DNA from: JALYXV01 sp963791545
GTDB taxonomy: Bacteria; Actinomycetota; Acidimicrobiia; Acidimicrobiales; Palsa-688
Length of the DNA stretch: 64,000 bases
Direction: 5' to 3'
Assembly: GCA_963791545.1 (NCBI GenBank)
Contig: CAWBSR010000017.1
Coordinates: 496,001-560,000, forward strand
The position numbers were made by a program, and so were the translations under genes. The notes beneath the pieces were generated by a model. The model searched no databases. It saw nothing but the letters and a program-made list of their open reading frames with translations, and was not told where the DNA came from. Below, in pieces: positions 25,752-34,887 of the stretch (position 1 is its first letter; every line of letters starts with the position of its first letter).

Positions 25752-26444
25752 ATGCCCGATCCTTCGGAACCGATAAGCGTCCTCTCCGCCCGGGGGCTGG
25801 CCAAGTCCTATGGCGACCTGATCGCTTTGGAACCCCTGGACCTGTCGGTGCCCGAGGGGCAGCGCCTGGTGCTGGTCGGCCACAACGGCTCGGGTAAGAC
25901 GACCCTGCTGCGAATGGCCGCCGGGCTCCTGGAGCCCACTTCGGGGGAGGTCTCCGTCATCGGCGCCCGAGCCGGATCGATCGAGGCCCGGGCCGCAGTG
26001 TCCTACCTCCCCGACAATCCCGTCCTCTACGACGACCTTTCGGTCCTGGAGCACATCGAGTACGTCTGCCGGCTCCACGAAGCCGAGGATTGGCAGTCGC
26101 GCGCGGTGGGCCTGCTCGACGCCCTCGCCCTGACGGCCCGGGCCGACGATCTGCCGTCGCGGTTCAGCCGGGGGTTGCGCCAGAAGACCGCCATCCTGCT
26201 GGGGCTGATCCGTCCCTTTTCCCTGCTGCTGATCGACGAGCCCTTCGTCGGCCTCGACCCGCCGGGCCGGGCGGCGCTGGTGGAGTTGCTCGACGACGCC
26301 ACCGATTCCGGGGCGACGGTCATCGTGGCCACCCACCAGCTGGACTTTGTCGCTCGCGCCGAGCGCTGCATCGCCCTCCGGGACGGGGCGGTCATCTTTG
26401 ACGGCCCGCCCGACGACGTCGACGTCACCACCCTGGCCGGCTGA
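25752..26444 (+). CDS. ABC transporter ATP-binding protein
   Basis: A 230-aa nucleotide-binding domain. Walker A GHNGSGKTT, Q-loop region SYLPDNPVLYDDLSV, signature FSRGLRQK (a degenerate LSGGQ, common in ABC-2/CcmA-like exporters), Walker B LLLIDEPFVGLD and switch His in VATHQLD are all present. It is preceded by TAGCTT (25735-25740), 11 nt before the ATG, so it may also have its own promoter. Probable partner of the preceding membrane protein. Confidence 0.92.
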   Translation: MPDPSEPISVLSARGLAKSYGDLIALEPLDLSVPEGQRLVLVGHNGSGKTTLLRMAAGLLEPTSGEVSVIGARAGSIEARAAVSYLPDNPVLYDDLSVLEHIEYVCRLHEAEDWQSRAVGLLDALALTARADDLPSRFSRGLRQKTAILLGLIRPFSLLLIDEPFVGLDPPGRAALVELLDDATDSGATVIVATHQLDFVARAERCIALRDGAVIFDGPPDDVDVTTLAG

Positions 26445-26535
26445 GACGCCGGCCCGACGGGCCCGGCCTGATCTGGTCCCCGGGCCAACCGGAGCCCCGC
26501 CTACAAATAGGACACTTCGTGGCCAGTATGCAACG

Positions 26536-26541
26536 TACCGT
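26536..26541 (+). promoter_or_regulatory. -10 box, leaderless promoter kept in front of a pseudogene
   Basis: TACCGT followed by 7 nt and ATG 26549. Confidence 0.5.
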
Positions 26542-26548
26542 ACTGGCT

Positions 26549-27126
26549 ATGGACACCTTCACAATCTTGTCCAAGGGGCCGTTCAGGGCCGTGGCTCCAT
26601 GCGCCGGCCCCCGGCAAATGGCACAGAGATGGCGCACCCGCCTATCCCAGGCGGCTGGTGCCGCCTTCGAGGTGGCGGGCCGGGAGATGTGGGCGGTACC
26701 CACCGCCGACGCCATGGTCGAACTCGGCGCCGGCGGGGTGGCGGCGGCGACCGGCATGGAGCTGGCAGGGCAGAACGGGTGGTTGCGGTGGCCGGGGCCG
26801 CCCAGGCGGGCCAGCTTGACGCGGCCGTGACCGCCGGGCTTGCCGATGACGAGGCCCGGGCCGGGCTGCGGACCATCCCCGGCATCGGCCCCTTCTATGC
26901 CGACCTCATTCTCATCCGGGCCACCGGTGTCACCGACGTCTTCCCGCTCGACGAGCCCTGCCTGCTGGCCATGATGGGCGAGCTCTACCGGCGGGGCGGC
27001 CCGATGCAGCCCAAGGAGGCGGAGCGGCTGGCGGAGCGGTGGCGGCCTTGGCGCACCTGGGTCGGCGTCCTCTTCCGGGCCGCCGGCCCCCGGGTGCAAC
27101 TTCGCGGAGGTGCGCTGAGTAGTTGA
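26549..27126 (+). pseudogene. broken HhH-GPD DNA glycosylase (3-methyladenine DNA glycosylase II type)
   Basis: The ATG at 26549 opens MDTFTILSKGPF, like the N terminus of AlkA-type glycosylases. The text then jumps to a later part of the family (QMAQRWRTRLSQAAGAAFEVAGREMWAVPTADAM), so something like 80-100 residues are missing. At about 26730-26770 the frame changes. The second frame gives AGRAERVVAVAG and the helix-hairpin-helix LRTIPGIGPFYADLI with VFPLDEP, where the Asp sits at the catalytic position, ending near WRTWVGVLFRAAG. With one deletion and one frameshift it cannot make the normal enzyme. Confidence 0.7.
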
Positions 27127-27155
27127 CGTGTACACGCCAACTACTCAGCGCACCT
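27108..27155. repeat. 48-nt near-perfect palindrome between convergent genes
   Basis: Positions 27108-27130 pair with 27133-27155; only 27126 against 27137 fails (A with C). On minus-strand RNA that pair is a U-G wobble. The centre is GTGTACAC. The palindrome sits between the end of the glycosylase remnant and the end of the fluoride-channel genes, and includes the last codons of the remnant frame. There is no T-tract. It may be a bidirectional terminator or the footprint of a mobile element. Confidence 0.85.
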
Positions 27156-27160
27156 ACCGG

Positions 27161-27535
27161 CTACAAGGCTGCCAGGGCCAGTCCGAGCCCGGCGCCCGCG
27201 GCGCAGATCACCGCGGTGCCGATCACATTACGGACGGCGGCGCCTAGATCGCCGTCGTCCACCAGTCGCATCGTCTCGAAGGTGAAGGTGGAAAAAGTGG
27301 TGTAGGCGCCACAGAATCCTGTGCCCAGGATCACGCGGGGTGCCTGCGGGAAGGCGTGGTATATGGCCAGCCCGGTCAACAGACCAAGCAGCGCCGACCC
27401 GGTCATGTTGACGACCAGCGTCCCCCAAGGAAACTCGCCCGAAGCCCGGTCGCTCACCAGGCCATCGACGACGTAGCGCAGCGGCGCCCCCAGGGCGGCC
27501 GCGGCCACGAATCCGAGCCATCCCAGCGGACTCAT
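27161..27535 (-). CDS. crcB: CrcB/FluC fluoride channel, second subunit
   Basis: A 124-aa membrane protein with four helices and the fluoride-channel signatures GAPLRYVVDG, FPWGTLVVNMTGSALLG and GAYTTFSTFTFE. ATG 27535 overlaps the stop of the other channel gene by 4 nt (ATGA). Paired, non-identical FluC genes in Gram-positive bacteria usually make a hetero-dimer, so the two are likely one export channel that protects from fluoride. Confidence 0.9.
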   Translation of the reverse strand: MSPLGWLGFVAAAALGAPLRYVVDGLVSDRASGEFPWGTLVVNMTGSALLGLLTGLAIYHAFPQAPRVILGTGFCGAYTTFSTFTFETMRLVDDGDLGAAVRNVIGTAVICAAGAGLGLALAAL

Positions 27536-27930
27536 GTGGCCCCACCGGGCCGCCAGGAGGCGAAAGCCTGGGCCGTCCGCACTCCGGCAAACACCGCCAG
27601 CAGGCCCACCACCAGGCTGGCCCCGGCATAGGCCAGCGCCACCGCCACGTGCCCATCTTTCAGCAGCACGTCGGTCTCCACCGCAAAGGTCGAATACGTC
27701 GTGTAGGCGCCCAGAAACCCGGTGGCGACCAAGGCCCGCAGGTACCGCGACGGCGGGAAACGCTTCAGGACGAGACCGAGGATCGCCCCGAGGGCGAAGC
27801 TCCCCGAGATGTTGGTCCAAAAGGTGGCCCAGGGAAAGCTCCCAGGCGCTACATGGATCAGTTGCGCCACGCCGTAGCGGGCCGGCCCGCCCAGCGCCCC
27901 GCCCAGGGCGATGGCCGCCAGCATCCGCAC
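27532..27930 (-). CDS. crcB: CrcB/FluC fluoride channel, first subunit
   Basis: A 132-aa membrane protein with GGPARYGVAQ, FPWATFWTNISGSFALG and GAYTTYSTFAVE, the same pattern as its partner. Start GTG 27930 (ATG 27924 possible). First gene of the pair. I looked for a fluoride riboswitch in the 60 nt before it and found no convincing match. The gene lies downstream of serC on the same strand. Confidence 0.9.
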   Translation of the reverse strand: MRMLAAIALGGALGGPARYGVAQLIHVAPGSFPWATFWTNISGSFALGAILGLVLKRFPPSRYLRALVATGFLGAYTTYSTFAVETDVLLKDGHVAVALAYAGASLVVGLLAVFAGVRTAQAFASWRPGGAT

Positions 27931-27989
27931 CTCGGCCCGCCAATCACGGCGATCACGTCGCCGCCCCGGGCCGGCCGCCGGACCCGGGC

Positions 27990-29126
27990 TCAGGCGAGGC
28001 GCTCCACTACGTAGTCGATGCAGTGGGTCAGTGCGGCCACATCGTCGGGGTCCACGTTGGGGAACATCCCGACTCGCAGTTGGTTACGCCCCAGCTTCCG
28101 GTACGACTCCGTGTCAACGATCCCGTTGGCCCGCAGGGCGCGGCATACCGCAGCATCCGAAACCGACCCGTCCAGATCGATCGTCCCCACCACCGTGCTG
28201 CGCTCATCCGGCTTGACCACGAATGGCGACGCATAGGCGGACCCGGCGGCCCACTCGTACAACGTCGCGGCGGAACGCGACGACTGGGCCACACACCACC
28301 CCAGACCCCCCTGGTCCAACATCCATTCCACCTGGTCCACCAGTAGCCACAGCGTGGCCAGAGCGGGCGTGTTGTAGGTCTGATTGAGCTCGCTGTTGTC
28401 GAGGGCGATGCCCAGATCGAGCGACGCCGGCACCCACCGCCCCGACCCCGCGATGCGCCGCACCCGGCCGACGGCCGCCGGCGACAGCACCGCGATCCAA
28501 AGCCCACCGTCGGAGCCGAAGCACTTCTGGGGCGCGAAGTAGTAGGCGTCCACCTCGGCGGGATCGAAGGCCAGCCCGCCCGCCCCCGAGGTGGCGTCGA
28601 CCGCCACCAGGGCCGCAGCGGAAGCCGAAGGAGGGCGCAGAAGCGGCATCATCACGCCCGTCGAGGTCTCGTTGTGGGTGAGGGCGTACAAGTCGACACC
28701 GGCCTCCGCGACCGCCGAGGGGTGGCTCCCGGGTTCCGACTCGAGGACCGACGGGGCCTTGAGGAATGGCGCCGCGGTGGCCGCCGCCGCGAACTTGGCC
28801 GAGAACTCCCCGAACACCAGGTGCTGGCTGCGCTCTTCGATGAGGCAGAAGGTGGCGATGTCCCAGAACATGGTGGCGCCGCCGTTGCCCACCGCCACCT
28901 GGTACCCGTCCGGCAGCCCGAACAGGGTGGCCAGCCCTGACCGCAGCCGGCCGACCACCGACTTCACCGTGGGCTGGCGGTGGCTGGTCCCGAGGAACGA
29001 CCGGCTGGTCGCGGCCAACCCCGCGATCGCCGACTGCCGCACCTTGGAGGGGCCGCAGCCGAAGCGGCCGTCGGCCGGCAGGAGATCGGCGGGGATGCGG
29101 ATATCGGTGCGAGGGGTGTCGCTCAC
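27990..29126 (-). CDS. serC: phosphoserine aminotransferase
   Basis: A 378-aa PLP enzyme converting 3-phosphohydroxypyruvate to phosphoserine, of the actinobacterial SerC type. N-terminal DGRFGCGPSKVR, FLGTSHRQPTVK, THNETSTGVM, and the PLP lysine in YYFAPQKCFGSDGG are present. The frame is open far upstream, but GTG 29126 (MSDTPRTDIRIPADLLPADGRF) is the natural start and is 18 nt from the divergent aminotransferase start. It works with serA at 30394. Confidence 0.95.
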   Translation of the reverse strand: MSDTPRTDIRIPADLLPADGRFGCGPSKVRQSAIAGLAATSRSFLGTSHRQPTVKSVVGRLRSGLATLFGLPDGYQVAVGNGGATMFWDIATFCLIEERSQHLVFGEFSAKFAAAATAAPFLKAPSVLESEPGSHPSAVAEAGVDLYALTHNETSTGVMMPLLRPPSASAAALVAVDATSGAGGLAFDPAEVDAYYFAPQKCFGSDGGLWIAVLSPAAVGRVRRIAGSGRWVPASLDLGIALDNSELNQTYNTPALATLWLLVDQVEWMLDQGGLGWCVAQSSRSAATLYEWAAGSAYASPFVVKPDERSTVVGTIDLDGSVSDAAVCRALRANGIVDTESYRKLGRNQLRVGMFPNVDPDDVAALTHCIDYVVERLA

Positions 29127-29131
29127 TGTGC

Positions 29132-29138
29132 CAGCATG
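29132..29138. promoter_or_regulatory. overlapping face-to-face -10 boxes, serC / aminotransferase
   Basis: CAGCATG. On the plus strand CAGCAT (29132-29137) is 7 nt before ATG 29145. On the minus strand CATGCT (29133-29138) is 6 nt before GTG 29126. If both are used, one RNA polymerase excludes the other. Confidence 0.4.
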
Positions 29139-29144
29139 GCAGCA

Positions 29145-30347
<1,203 letters not shown>

Positions 30348-30393
30348 ACGGGTGACGGGCCGCTAACGCCGTTTTGTCAGGAAGGATGAAACC

Positions 30394-31962
30394 ATGGCCC
30401 GCGTATTGGTGACCGAGGAGATATCCGAACGAGGCCTGGCGACGCTGAGCGGAGCCGGCCACGATGTGGACGTGCAGTTGGGACTGTCCCCGGCCGACTT
30501 GCTGGCCGCGGTACCCGGGGCGGCGGCATTGATCATCCGCTCGGCCACCCAGGTCACCGCCTCGGTTTTGGACGCGGGCCGGGACCTGGTGGTCGTGGGC
30601 CGGGCCGGCATCGGGCTGGACAACGTCGACGTGGCGGCGGCCACTGGTCGCGGCGTCATGGTGGTCAACGCCCCCCGTTCCAACATCCTCTCGGCCGCCG
30701 AGCACACCATGGCGTTGCTGCTGGCCCAGGCCCGCAATATCCCCCAGGCCCACGCCGCGCTCACCGCGGGTCGCTGGGAGCGCAGCCGCTGGGAGGGTGT
30801 CGAGGTCCATGGCAAGACCCTCGGGGTGGTCGGGCTGGGCCGGGTGGGCGCCCTGGTGGCCCAGCGGGCCCACGCCTTCGGGATGCGGCTGGTGGCCTTT
30901 GACCCCTACGTGGCGCCGGAGCGGGCCAGGCAGATGGGCGTGGAGCTGTTGGCCCTGGAGGACGTGGTGCGCCAGGCCGACTTCCTGACCATCCACCTGC
31001 CCAAGACGGCCGAGACGTTGGGGCTCATCGGCGCCGCCCTGCTGGCCCAGGCCAAGCCCGACCTGAGGATCATCAATACCGCCCGGGGCGGCATCGTGGA
31101 TGAGGAGGCGCTGGCCGCGGCGGTGGCGTCGGGGACCATCGCGGGGGCGGCACTGGACGTGTTCCTGGACGAGCCAACGACGGTGTCGCCACTGTTCGAG
31201 CTGCCGTCGGTGATTGTGACGCCCCATCTGGGCGCCTCGACCAAAGAGGCCCAGGACAAGGCGGGCATCTCGATCGCGGAGCAGGTGGAGCTGGCGCTGG
31301 CGGGCGAGTTCGTTCCCTACGCCGTCAACATCGGCGCGGCCGAGGCGTCGGAGACAGTGCGGCCGTTCCTGCCCCTGGCGGAGCGGTTGGGGCGCCTGTT
31401 CGGGTTGCTGGCCCGGGAACTGGCCTCGGTTTTGGAGATCGAGTACGAGGGCCAGCTGGCCGAGTACGACACCCGGATCCTGACGTTGTCGGTGCTCAAG
31501 GGGTTGTTCTCGGCGGCCGCCGCCGAGCCGGTCTCCTTTGTCAATGCTCCCCAGTTGGCCGAGGAGCGGGGCCTGTCGGTGCGTGCCACCAGCGCCTTGG
31601 CGTCGCAGGACTACGTCAACCTGATCACCTTGCGGGGCGGGAGTCACGCCCTGTCGGGAACGTTGTTCGGGATGCGGGGCGAGTCCAAGATCGTCATGGT
31701 GGACGATCACGACATCGAGTTGCCCATCGCCCGTTCCATGCTGGTGGTGCGCAATGACGACCGGGTCGGCATGGTGGCGGTCGTGGCCGAGATCCTGCGG
31801 GACGCGGGCCTGAACATCGTCGACCTGAAGCTGGGCCGCAGCCGGGCCGGCAAGACGGCCATGATGGCGCTGTCGTTCGACCAGCCCGTCGGATCCGACG
31901 TGGTCGAGCAACTCCTGGCCGAACCCGGAATACTGGAAGCGGTTGCTATTTCCGATTCGTAG
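30394..31962 (+). CDS. serA: D-3-phosphoglycerate dehydrogenase
   Basis: A 522-aa NAD-dependent enzyme, first step of serine synthesis. Nucleotide-binding loop VVGLGRVGALVAQRA, substrate/catalytic regions RAGIGLDNVD, NTARGGIVDEEAL and PHLGASTKEAQ, then the intervening (ASB) domain and a C-terminal ACT domain (MLVVRNDDRVGMVAVVAEILRDAGLNI) for serine feedback, as in mycobacterial long-form SerA. It has a ribosome-binding site AGGAAGGA before ATG 30394. Confidence 0.96.
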   Translation: MARVLVTEEISERGLATLSGAGHDVDVQLGLSPADLLAAVPGAAALIIRSATQVTASVLDAGRDLVVVGRAGIGLDNVDVAAATGRGVMVVNAPRSNILSAAEHTMALLLAQARNIPQAHAALTAGRWERSRWEGVEVHGKTLGVVGLGRVGALVAQRAHAFGMRLVAFDPYVAPERARQMGVELLALEDVVRQADFLTIHLPKTAETLGLIGAALLAQAKPDLRIINTARGGIVDEEALAAAVASGTIAGAALDVFLDEPTTVSPLFELPSVIVTPHLGASTKEAQDKAGISIAEQVELALAGEFVPYAVNIGAAEASETVRPFLPLAERLGRLFGLLARELASVLEIEYEGQLAEYDTRILTLSVLKGLFSAAAAEPVSFVNAPQLAEERGLSVRATSALASQDYVNLITLRGGSHALSGTLFGMRGESKIVMVDDHDIELPIARSMLVVRNDDRVGMVAVVAEILRDAGLNIVDLKLGRSRAGKTAMMALSFDQPVGSDVVEQLLAEPGILEAVAISDS

Positions 31963-31976
31963 GGCCGGGGGTTGTC

Positions 31977-32747
31977 ATGACGAATGTGTCCACGCTGCAC
32001 CAGATTTCGGTCGGGCTGAAACTGATCGAAAACGTCGAAGGGCATTCGGCGCGAACGGATTCGACCGAATTCGTTCGCGCCCGGGCCACGGTCCAGAAGA
32101 TCGTGACCACCCTCAGTCCGAATCCCTACGGGCCGCCACCGATCCAGGCGCACCATGCCGGGTCGATCTGGCTGTACGACGGCAAGGATTGGCGCCTCGT
32201 CCTCAACTGGGGCGGGATCGAATGGTCGGCCCAGTTCTGCGCCGATCCCCAGAAGGTCGACGCGCTGCGGCAGAACGCGGCCGCGGTGACGGCCCGCTTC
32301 CCCGAGACCATTCCGCAGTTGACGAGCCTGGGCTATGCCGACATCGGTCTGCTGACGACGCCGGTGGTGGACGCCACCAGTATCGCCAACTACGTGGACA
32401 GCATCTGGAACTCCTGCGTTCCCATACCCCAGCCCGGCCATACCGGGACCGTCAAGCCGGACTCTCCCCAGGCGGCGGGGGTGCACAACTATCCCGAGTC
32501 GATGTGCGCCATCCCCCGCTTCATGCACAGCGACTTCATCCCCTTCGTGGTGGACGCGACTACCGGTAGCGCGGCCGTGGTGGCCCCTGTCGCGCCCCGC
32601 GGCGCCGGCGACCCTCGGGTTCGGGTGCTGTACACCGAGAAGGGCCATCCACTGGCGGCGGCCAAGGCCCAGGCCAGCAACCAGGGGGCGGCGCTGGTGC
32701 TGGGGCCCGACAACCCCATCACCCAGGCCGCCTACGCCAACCAGTGA
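31977..32747 (+). CDS. hypothetical protein downstream of serA
   Basis: A 256-aa protein not assigned to any family. No signal peptide or membrane helix. It holds several Trp/aromatic patches (SIWLYDGKDWRLVLNWGGIEWSAQFCADP) and a segment NYPESMCAIPRFMHSDFIPFVV. The start ATG 31977 is 14 nt after the serA stop and has no clear ribosome-binding site, so co-transcription with serA is likely. Convergent with the sunset-domain gene. Confidence 0.65.
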   Translation: MTNVSTLHQISVGLKLIENVEGHSARTDSTEFVRARATVQKIVTTLSPNPYGPPPIQAHHAGSIWLYDGKDWRLVLNWGGIEWSAQFCADPQKVDALRQNAAAVTARFPETIPQLTSLGYADIGLLTTPVVDATSIANYVDSIWNSCVPIPQPGHTGTVKPDSPQAAGVHNYPESMCAIPRFMHSDFIPFVVDATTGSAAVVAPVAPRGAGDPRVRVLYTEKGHPLAAAKAQASNQGAALVLGPDNPITQAAYANQ

Positions 32748-32765
32748 GCCCCGGTCGGGCCCGCG

Positions 32766-33125
32766 TCAGCGTTTCGCTCTGGTGAAGCCGTCCGCCTCGG
32801 CCGCGGACTCCTCGGCGTAGCAGCGGTCGGGCTTGGTGCGGTTGTAGTTGAGCATCCCGGGGAGGTGGTAGATGCCGCTCGCCGACTTGGCCTTGATCAG
32901 ATGAGCGGGAGGGCAGCCACCGTCGACCGGGGCCAACCATGCCGGGGCCGGCTCGAGGGCCGGCTCGGGGGCCGGCTCGGGGGTCTCCAGGATGGGCGTC
33001 CACGGGTCCCGGGAGGCAACAATGTGATTGGTTTCCTCCCGGAGGCGCAGGGTCCGCCGCACCATGACCCCGACCGCCAGAAAGAACCCGCCGGTGAGGA
33101 CCAATCGCAACAAACGCCTCGCCAT
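32766..33125 (-). CDS. membrane-anchored protein with C-terminal sunset domain
   Basis: A 119-aa protein with an N-terminal transmembrane helix (LVLTGGFFLAVGVMV), an Ala/Pro/Glu-rich spacer (about 48-64) and a C-terminal domain CPPAHLIKAKSASGIYHLPG...YNRTKPDRCYAEESAAEADGFTRAKR. Its spaced Cys, IYHxPG and RCYxxExxAxxxGF features match the small sunset domain found in many actinobacterial proteins. Function unknown. Start ATG 33125 follows a TACGTT -10 box by exactly 7 nt. Confidence 0.75.
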   Translation of the reverse strand: MARRLLRLVLTGGFFLAVGVMVRRTLRLREETNHIVASRDPWTPILETPEPAPEPALEPAPAWLAPVDGGCPPAHLIKAKSASGIYHLPGMLNYNRTKPDRCYAEESAAEADGFTRAKR

Positions 33126-33132
33126 GAATTCG

Positions 33133-33138
33133 AACGTA
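33133..33138 (-). promoter_or_regulatory. -10 box, leaderless promoter of the sunset-domain gene
   Basis: TACGTT (minus strand), 7 nt before ATG 33125. Confidence 0.5.
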
Positions 33139-33151
33139 CCCCCTGACTCTC

Positions 33152-33180
33152 TTGACGGGTGGGATCAACCATGCGACCAT
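33152..33180 (+). promoter_or_regulatory. promoter of the leuA attenuator leader
   Basis: -35 TTGACG (33152-33157), 17-nt spacer, -10 GACCAT (33175-33180). Transcription would start only a few bases before the leader ATG at 33190. Confidence 0.5.
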
Positions 33181-33189
33181 TGTCGGGAT

Positions 33190-33231
33190 ATGTCCCCGGC
33201 ACCGTTCCTGTCGATCCTCCTTCTTACCTGA
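33190..33231 (+). CDS. leu leader peptide MSPAPFLSILLLT
   Basis: A 13-residue ORF ending just before a hairpin. Leucines at positions 7, 10, 11 and 12 include the run CTC CTT CTT. CTT is uncommon in such GC-rich DNA, which would make stalling sensitive to leucine supply. Position and content fit a leucine-sensing leader peptide of leuA. Confidence 0.75.
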   Translation: MSPAPFLSILLLT

Positions 33232-33232
33232 C

Positions 33233-33295
33233 GGCGAGCCCCCATCTGGGTCTCGCCCCTGCCTCCTGAGCCTCTGGCCAGGAGGTTTTGTTTTG
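33233..33295 (+). promoter_or_regulatory. leuA attenuator: hairpin plus intrinsic terminator
   Basis: Hairpin 1 pairs GGCGAG (33233-33238) with CTCGCC (33252-33257), with CCC/GGG inside. The terminator pairs CCTCCTG (33262-33268) with CAGGAGG (33279-33285), with an inner GCC/GGC, and is followed by TTTTGTTTT (33286-33294). Together with the leader peptide this is a leucine attenuator. I did not find an obvious antiterminator pairing, so the switch itself may use a different fold. Confidence 0.72.
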
Positions 33296-33333
33296 CTGCT
33301 TTTCCCTGCTGACCACCGAAAGGAACCACTGCA

Positions 33334-34887
33334 ATGGCTGAGCGCGTGATCATCTTCGACACCACCCTGCGCGACGGGGAGCAGTCGCCGGGGATCGCAC
33401 TCGACGCCGTCGAGAAGCTCGAGATCGCGGAGCAGTTGGCCCGCCTCAATGTCGACTACATCGAGGCCGGATTCCCGGTGGCCAGCCAGGGCGACTTCGA
33501 GGCGGTACAGGCCATCGCCCGCAAGGTGGGAAGAGACGGCGGCCCGGTGATCGCGGGCCTGTCCCGGACCCATTTGTCCGACGTCGACCGCTGCTGGGAG
33601 GCGGTCAAGGACGCCGCCCGGAGCCGCATCCACGTCTTCATCTCGACCAGTCCCCAGCACATGGAGCACATGCTGAAGATGGACCAGGCCCAGGTGAAGG
33701 CGGAGACGGCGGCGGGCGTGGGCCGGGCCCGGGAGCACACCCACGACGTAGAGTTCAGCCCCCAGGACGCCACCCGCACGCCCCTCGACTTCATGATGGA
33801 AGTGCTGCAGGTCGCGGTGGATTCCGGCGCCACCACCCTGAACATTCCCGACACGGTGGGCTACGGAATTCCCTGGGAGTTCGGGGCCTTGATCCAGTAC
33901 ATCCGCCGGGAGATCAAGGGCGAGTACGTCCTGTCGACCCATTGCCACAACGACCTCGGCCTGGCCGTGGCCAATTCGCTCTCAGGGATCCAGGGCGGCG
34001 CCCGTCAGGTCGAGGTCTGTGTCAACGGGCTGGGGGAGCGGGCGGGCAATGCCGCCCTGGAAGAAGTGGTGATGGCGCTCAAGATCCGAGCCGACATGTT
34101 CCCGGGCCTGGAGACTGGGGTCCGGACCGAGGAGCTGGCCCGCACCAGCCGGCTGGTGAGCCGCCTGACCGGGTATCCGGTCCAGTTCAACAAGGCGGTC
34201 GTGGGTCGCAACGCCTTCCGCCACGAGTCGGGGATCCACCAGCACGGCGTGCTGGCCGAGCGCAGCACCTACGAGATCATCGACGCCGACTCGGTGGGAC
34301 AGACCGGTAGCCAGATTGTGCTGGGCAAGCACTCGGGCCGCCACGCCTTCCGCGACACTCTGGCGAAGATGGGCCTCAGCATCAGCGGCGATGCCCTTAA
34401 CGCCGCCTTCGCCCGCTTCAAGGAACTGGCCGACCGCAAGGTTGAGATCACCGACGCCGACCTGGAGGCCATCGTGGCCGAGGAGCTCGGGACCAGCTCC
34501 GCGCCCGCGTTTTCCCTGGAGGCGCTGGAGGTGGCGGGCGGCACCGTCGGCGTCCCCAACGCCCGGGTGGTGCTGGTACGAGGGGGGGAGAAGGTCGAGG
34601 CCACTTCTGAGGGCGACGGCATGATCGACGCCGCCTGCCAGGCGATCCGGGCCGCGACCGGAGTGGATGCCAAGCTCACCGATTTCAACGTGAATGGCGT
34701 GACCGGCGGTGTCGACGCCTTAGGTGACGTCATTATCCAGGTCGTGGCCGACGGCATCCGGGTATCGGGCCGCGGCGTGTCGACTGACGTGGTCGAGGCG
34801 GCCGCCCGGGCTTACCTGAACGCCGTCAACAAGGTCGTCCGTATCCGGGCCCGCGACGACCGACGCCTGCCCGAAGCCACGCCGTGA
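33334..34887 (+). CDS. leuA: 2-isopropylmalate synthase
   Basis: A 517-aa acyltransferase that commits carbon to leucine by condensing acetyl-CoA with 2-oxoisovalerate. HMGL-like TIM barrel with FDTTLRDGEQSPG, the metal motif STHCHNDLGLAVANS, and ESGIHQHGVL. The C-terminal LeuA regulatory domain (about 390-510) binds leucine. Start ATG 33334 has GAAAGGA upstream. Control is at two levels: attenuation and feedback. Confidence 0.95.
   Translation: MAERVIIFDTTLRDGEQSPGIALDAVEKLEIAEQLARLNVDYIEAGFPVASQGDFEAVQAIARKVGRDGGPVIAGLSRTHLSDVDRCWEAVKDAARSRIHVFISTSPQHMEHMLKMDQAQVKAETAAGVGRAREHTHDVEFSPQDATRTPLDFMMEVLQVAVDSGATTLNIPDTVGYGIPWEFGALIQYIRREIKGEYVLSTHCHNDLGLAVANSLSGIQGGARQVEVCVNGLGERAGNAALEEVVMALKIRADMFPGLETGVRTEELARTSRLVSRLTGYPVQFNKAVVGRNAFRHESGIHQHGVLAERSTYEIIDADSVGQTGSQIVLGKHSGRHAFRDTLAKMGLSISGDALNAAFARFKELADRKVEITDADLEAIVAEELGTSSAPAFSLEALEVAGGTVGVPNARVVLVRGGEKVEATSEGDGMIDAACQAIRAATGVDAKLTDFNVNGVTGGVDALGDVIIQVVADGIRVSGRGVSTDVVEAAARAYLNAVNKVVRIRARDDRRLPEATP

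Noticed and set aside
27931..27990. Fluoride riboswitch before the crcB pair
   Set aside because: The gap is only about 60 nt and lacks the conserved GATGG/CTGATG core and pseudoknot pairing that I would expect.
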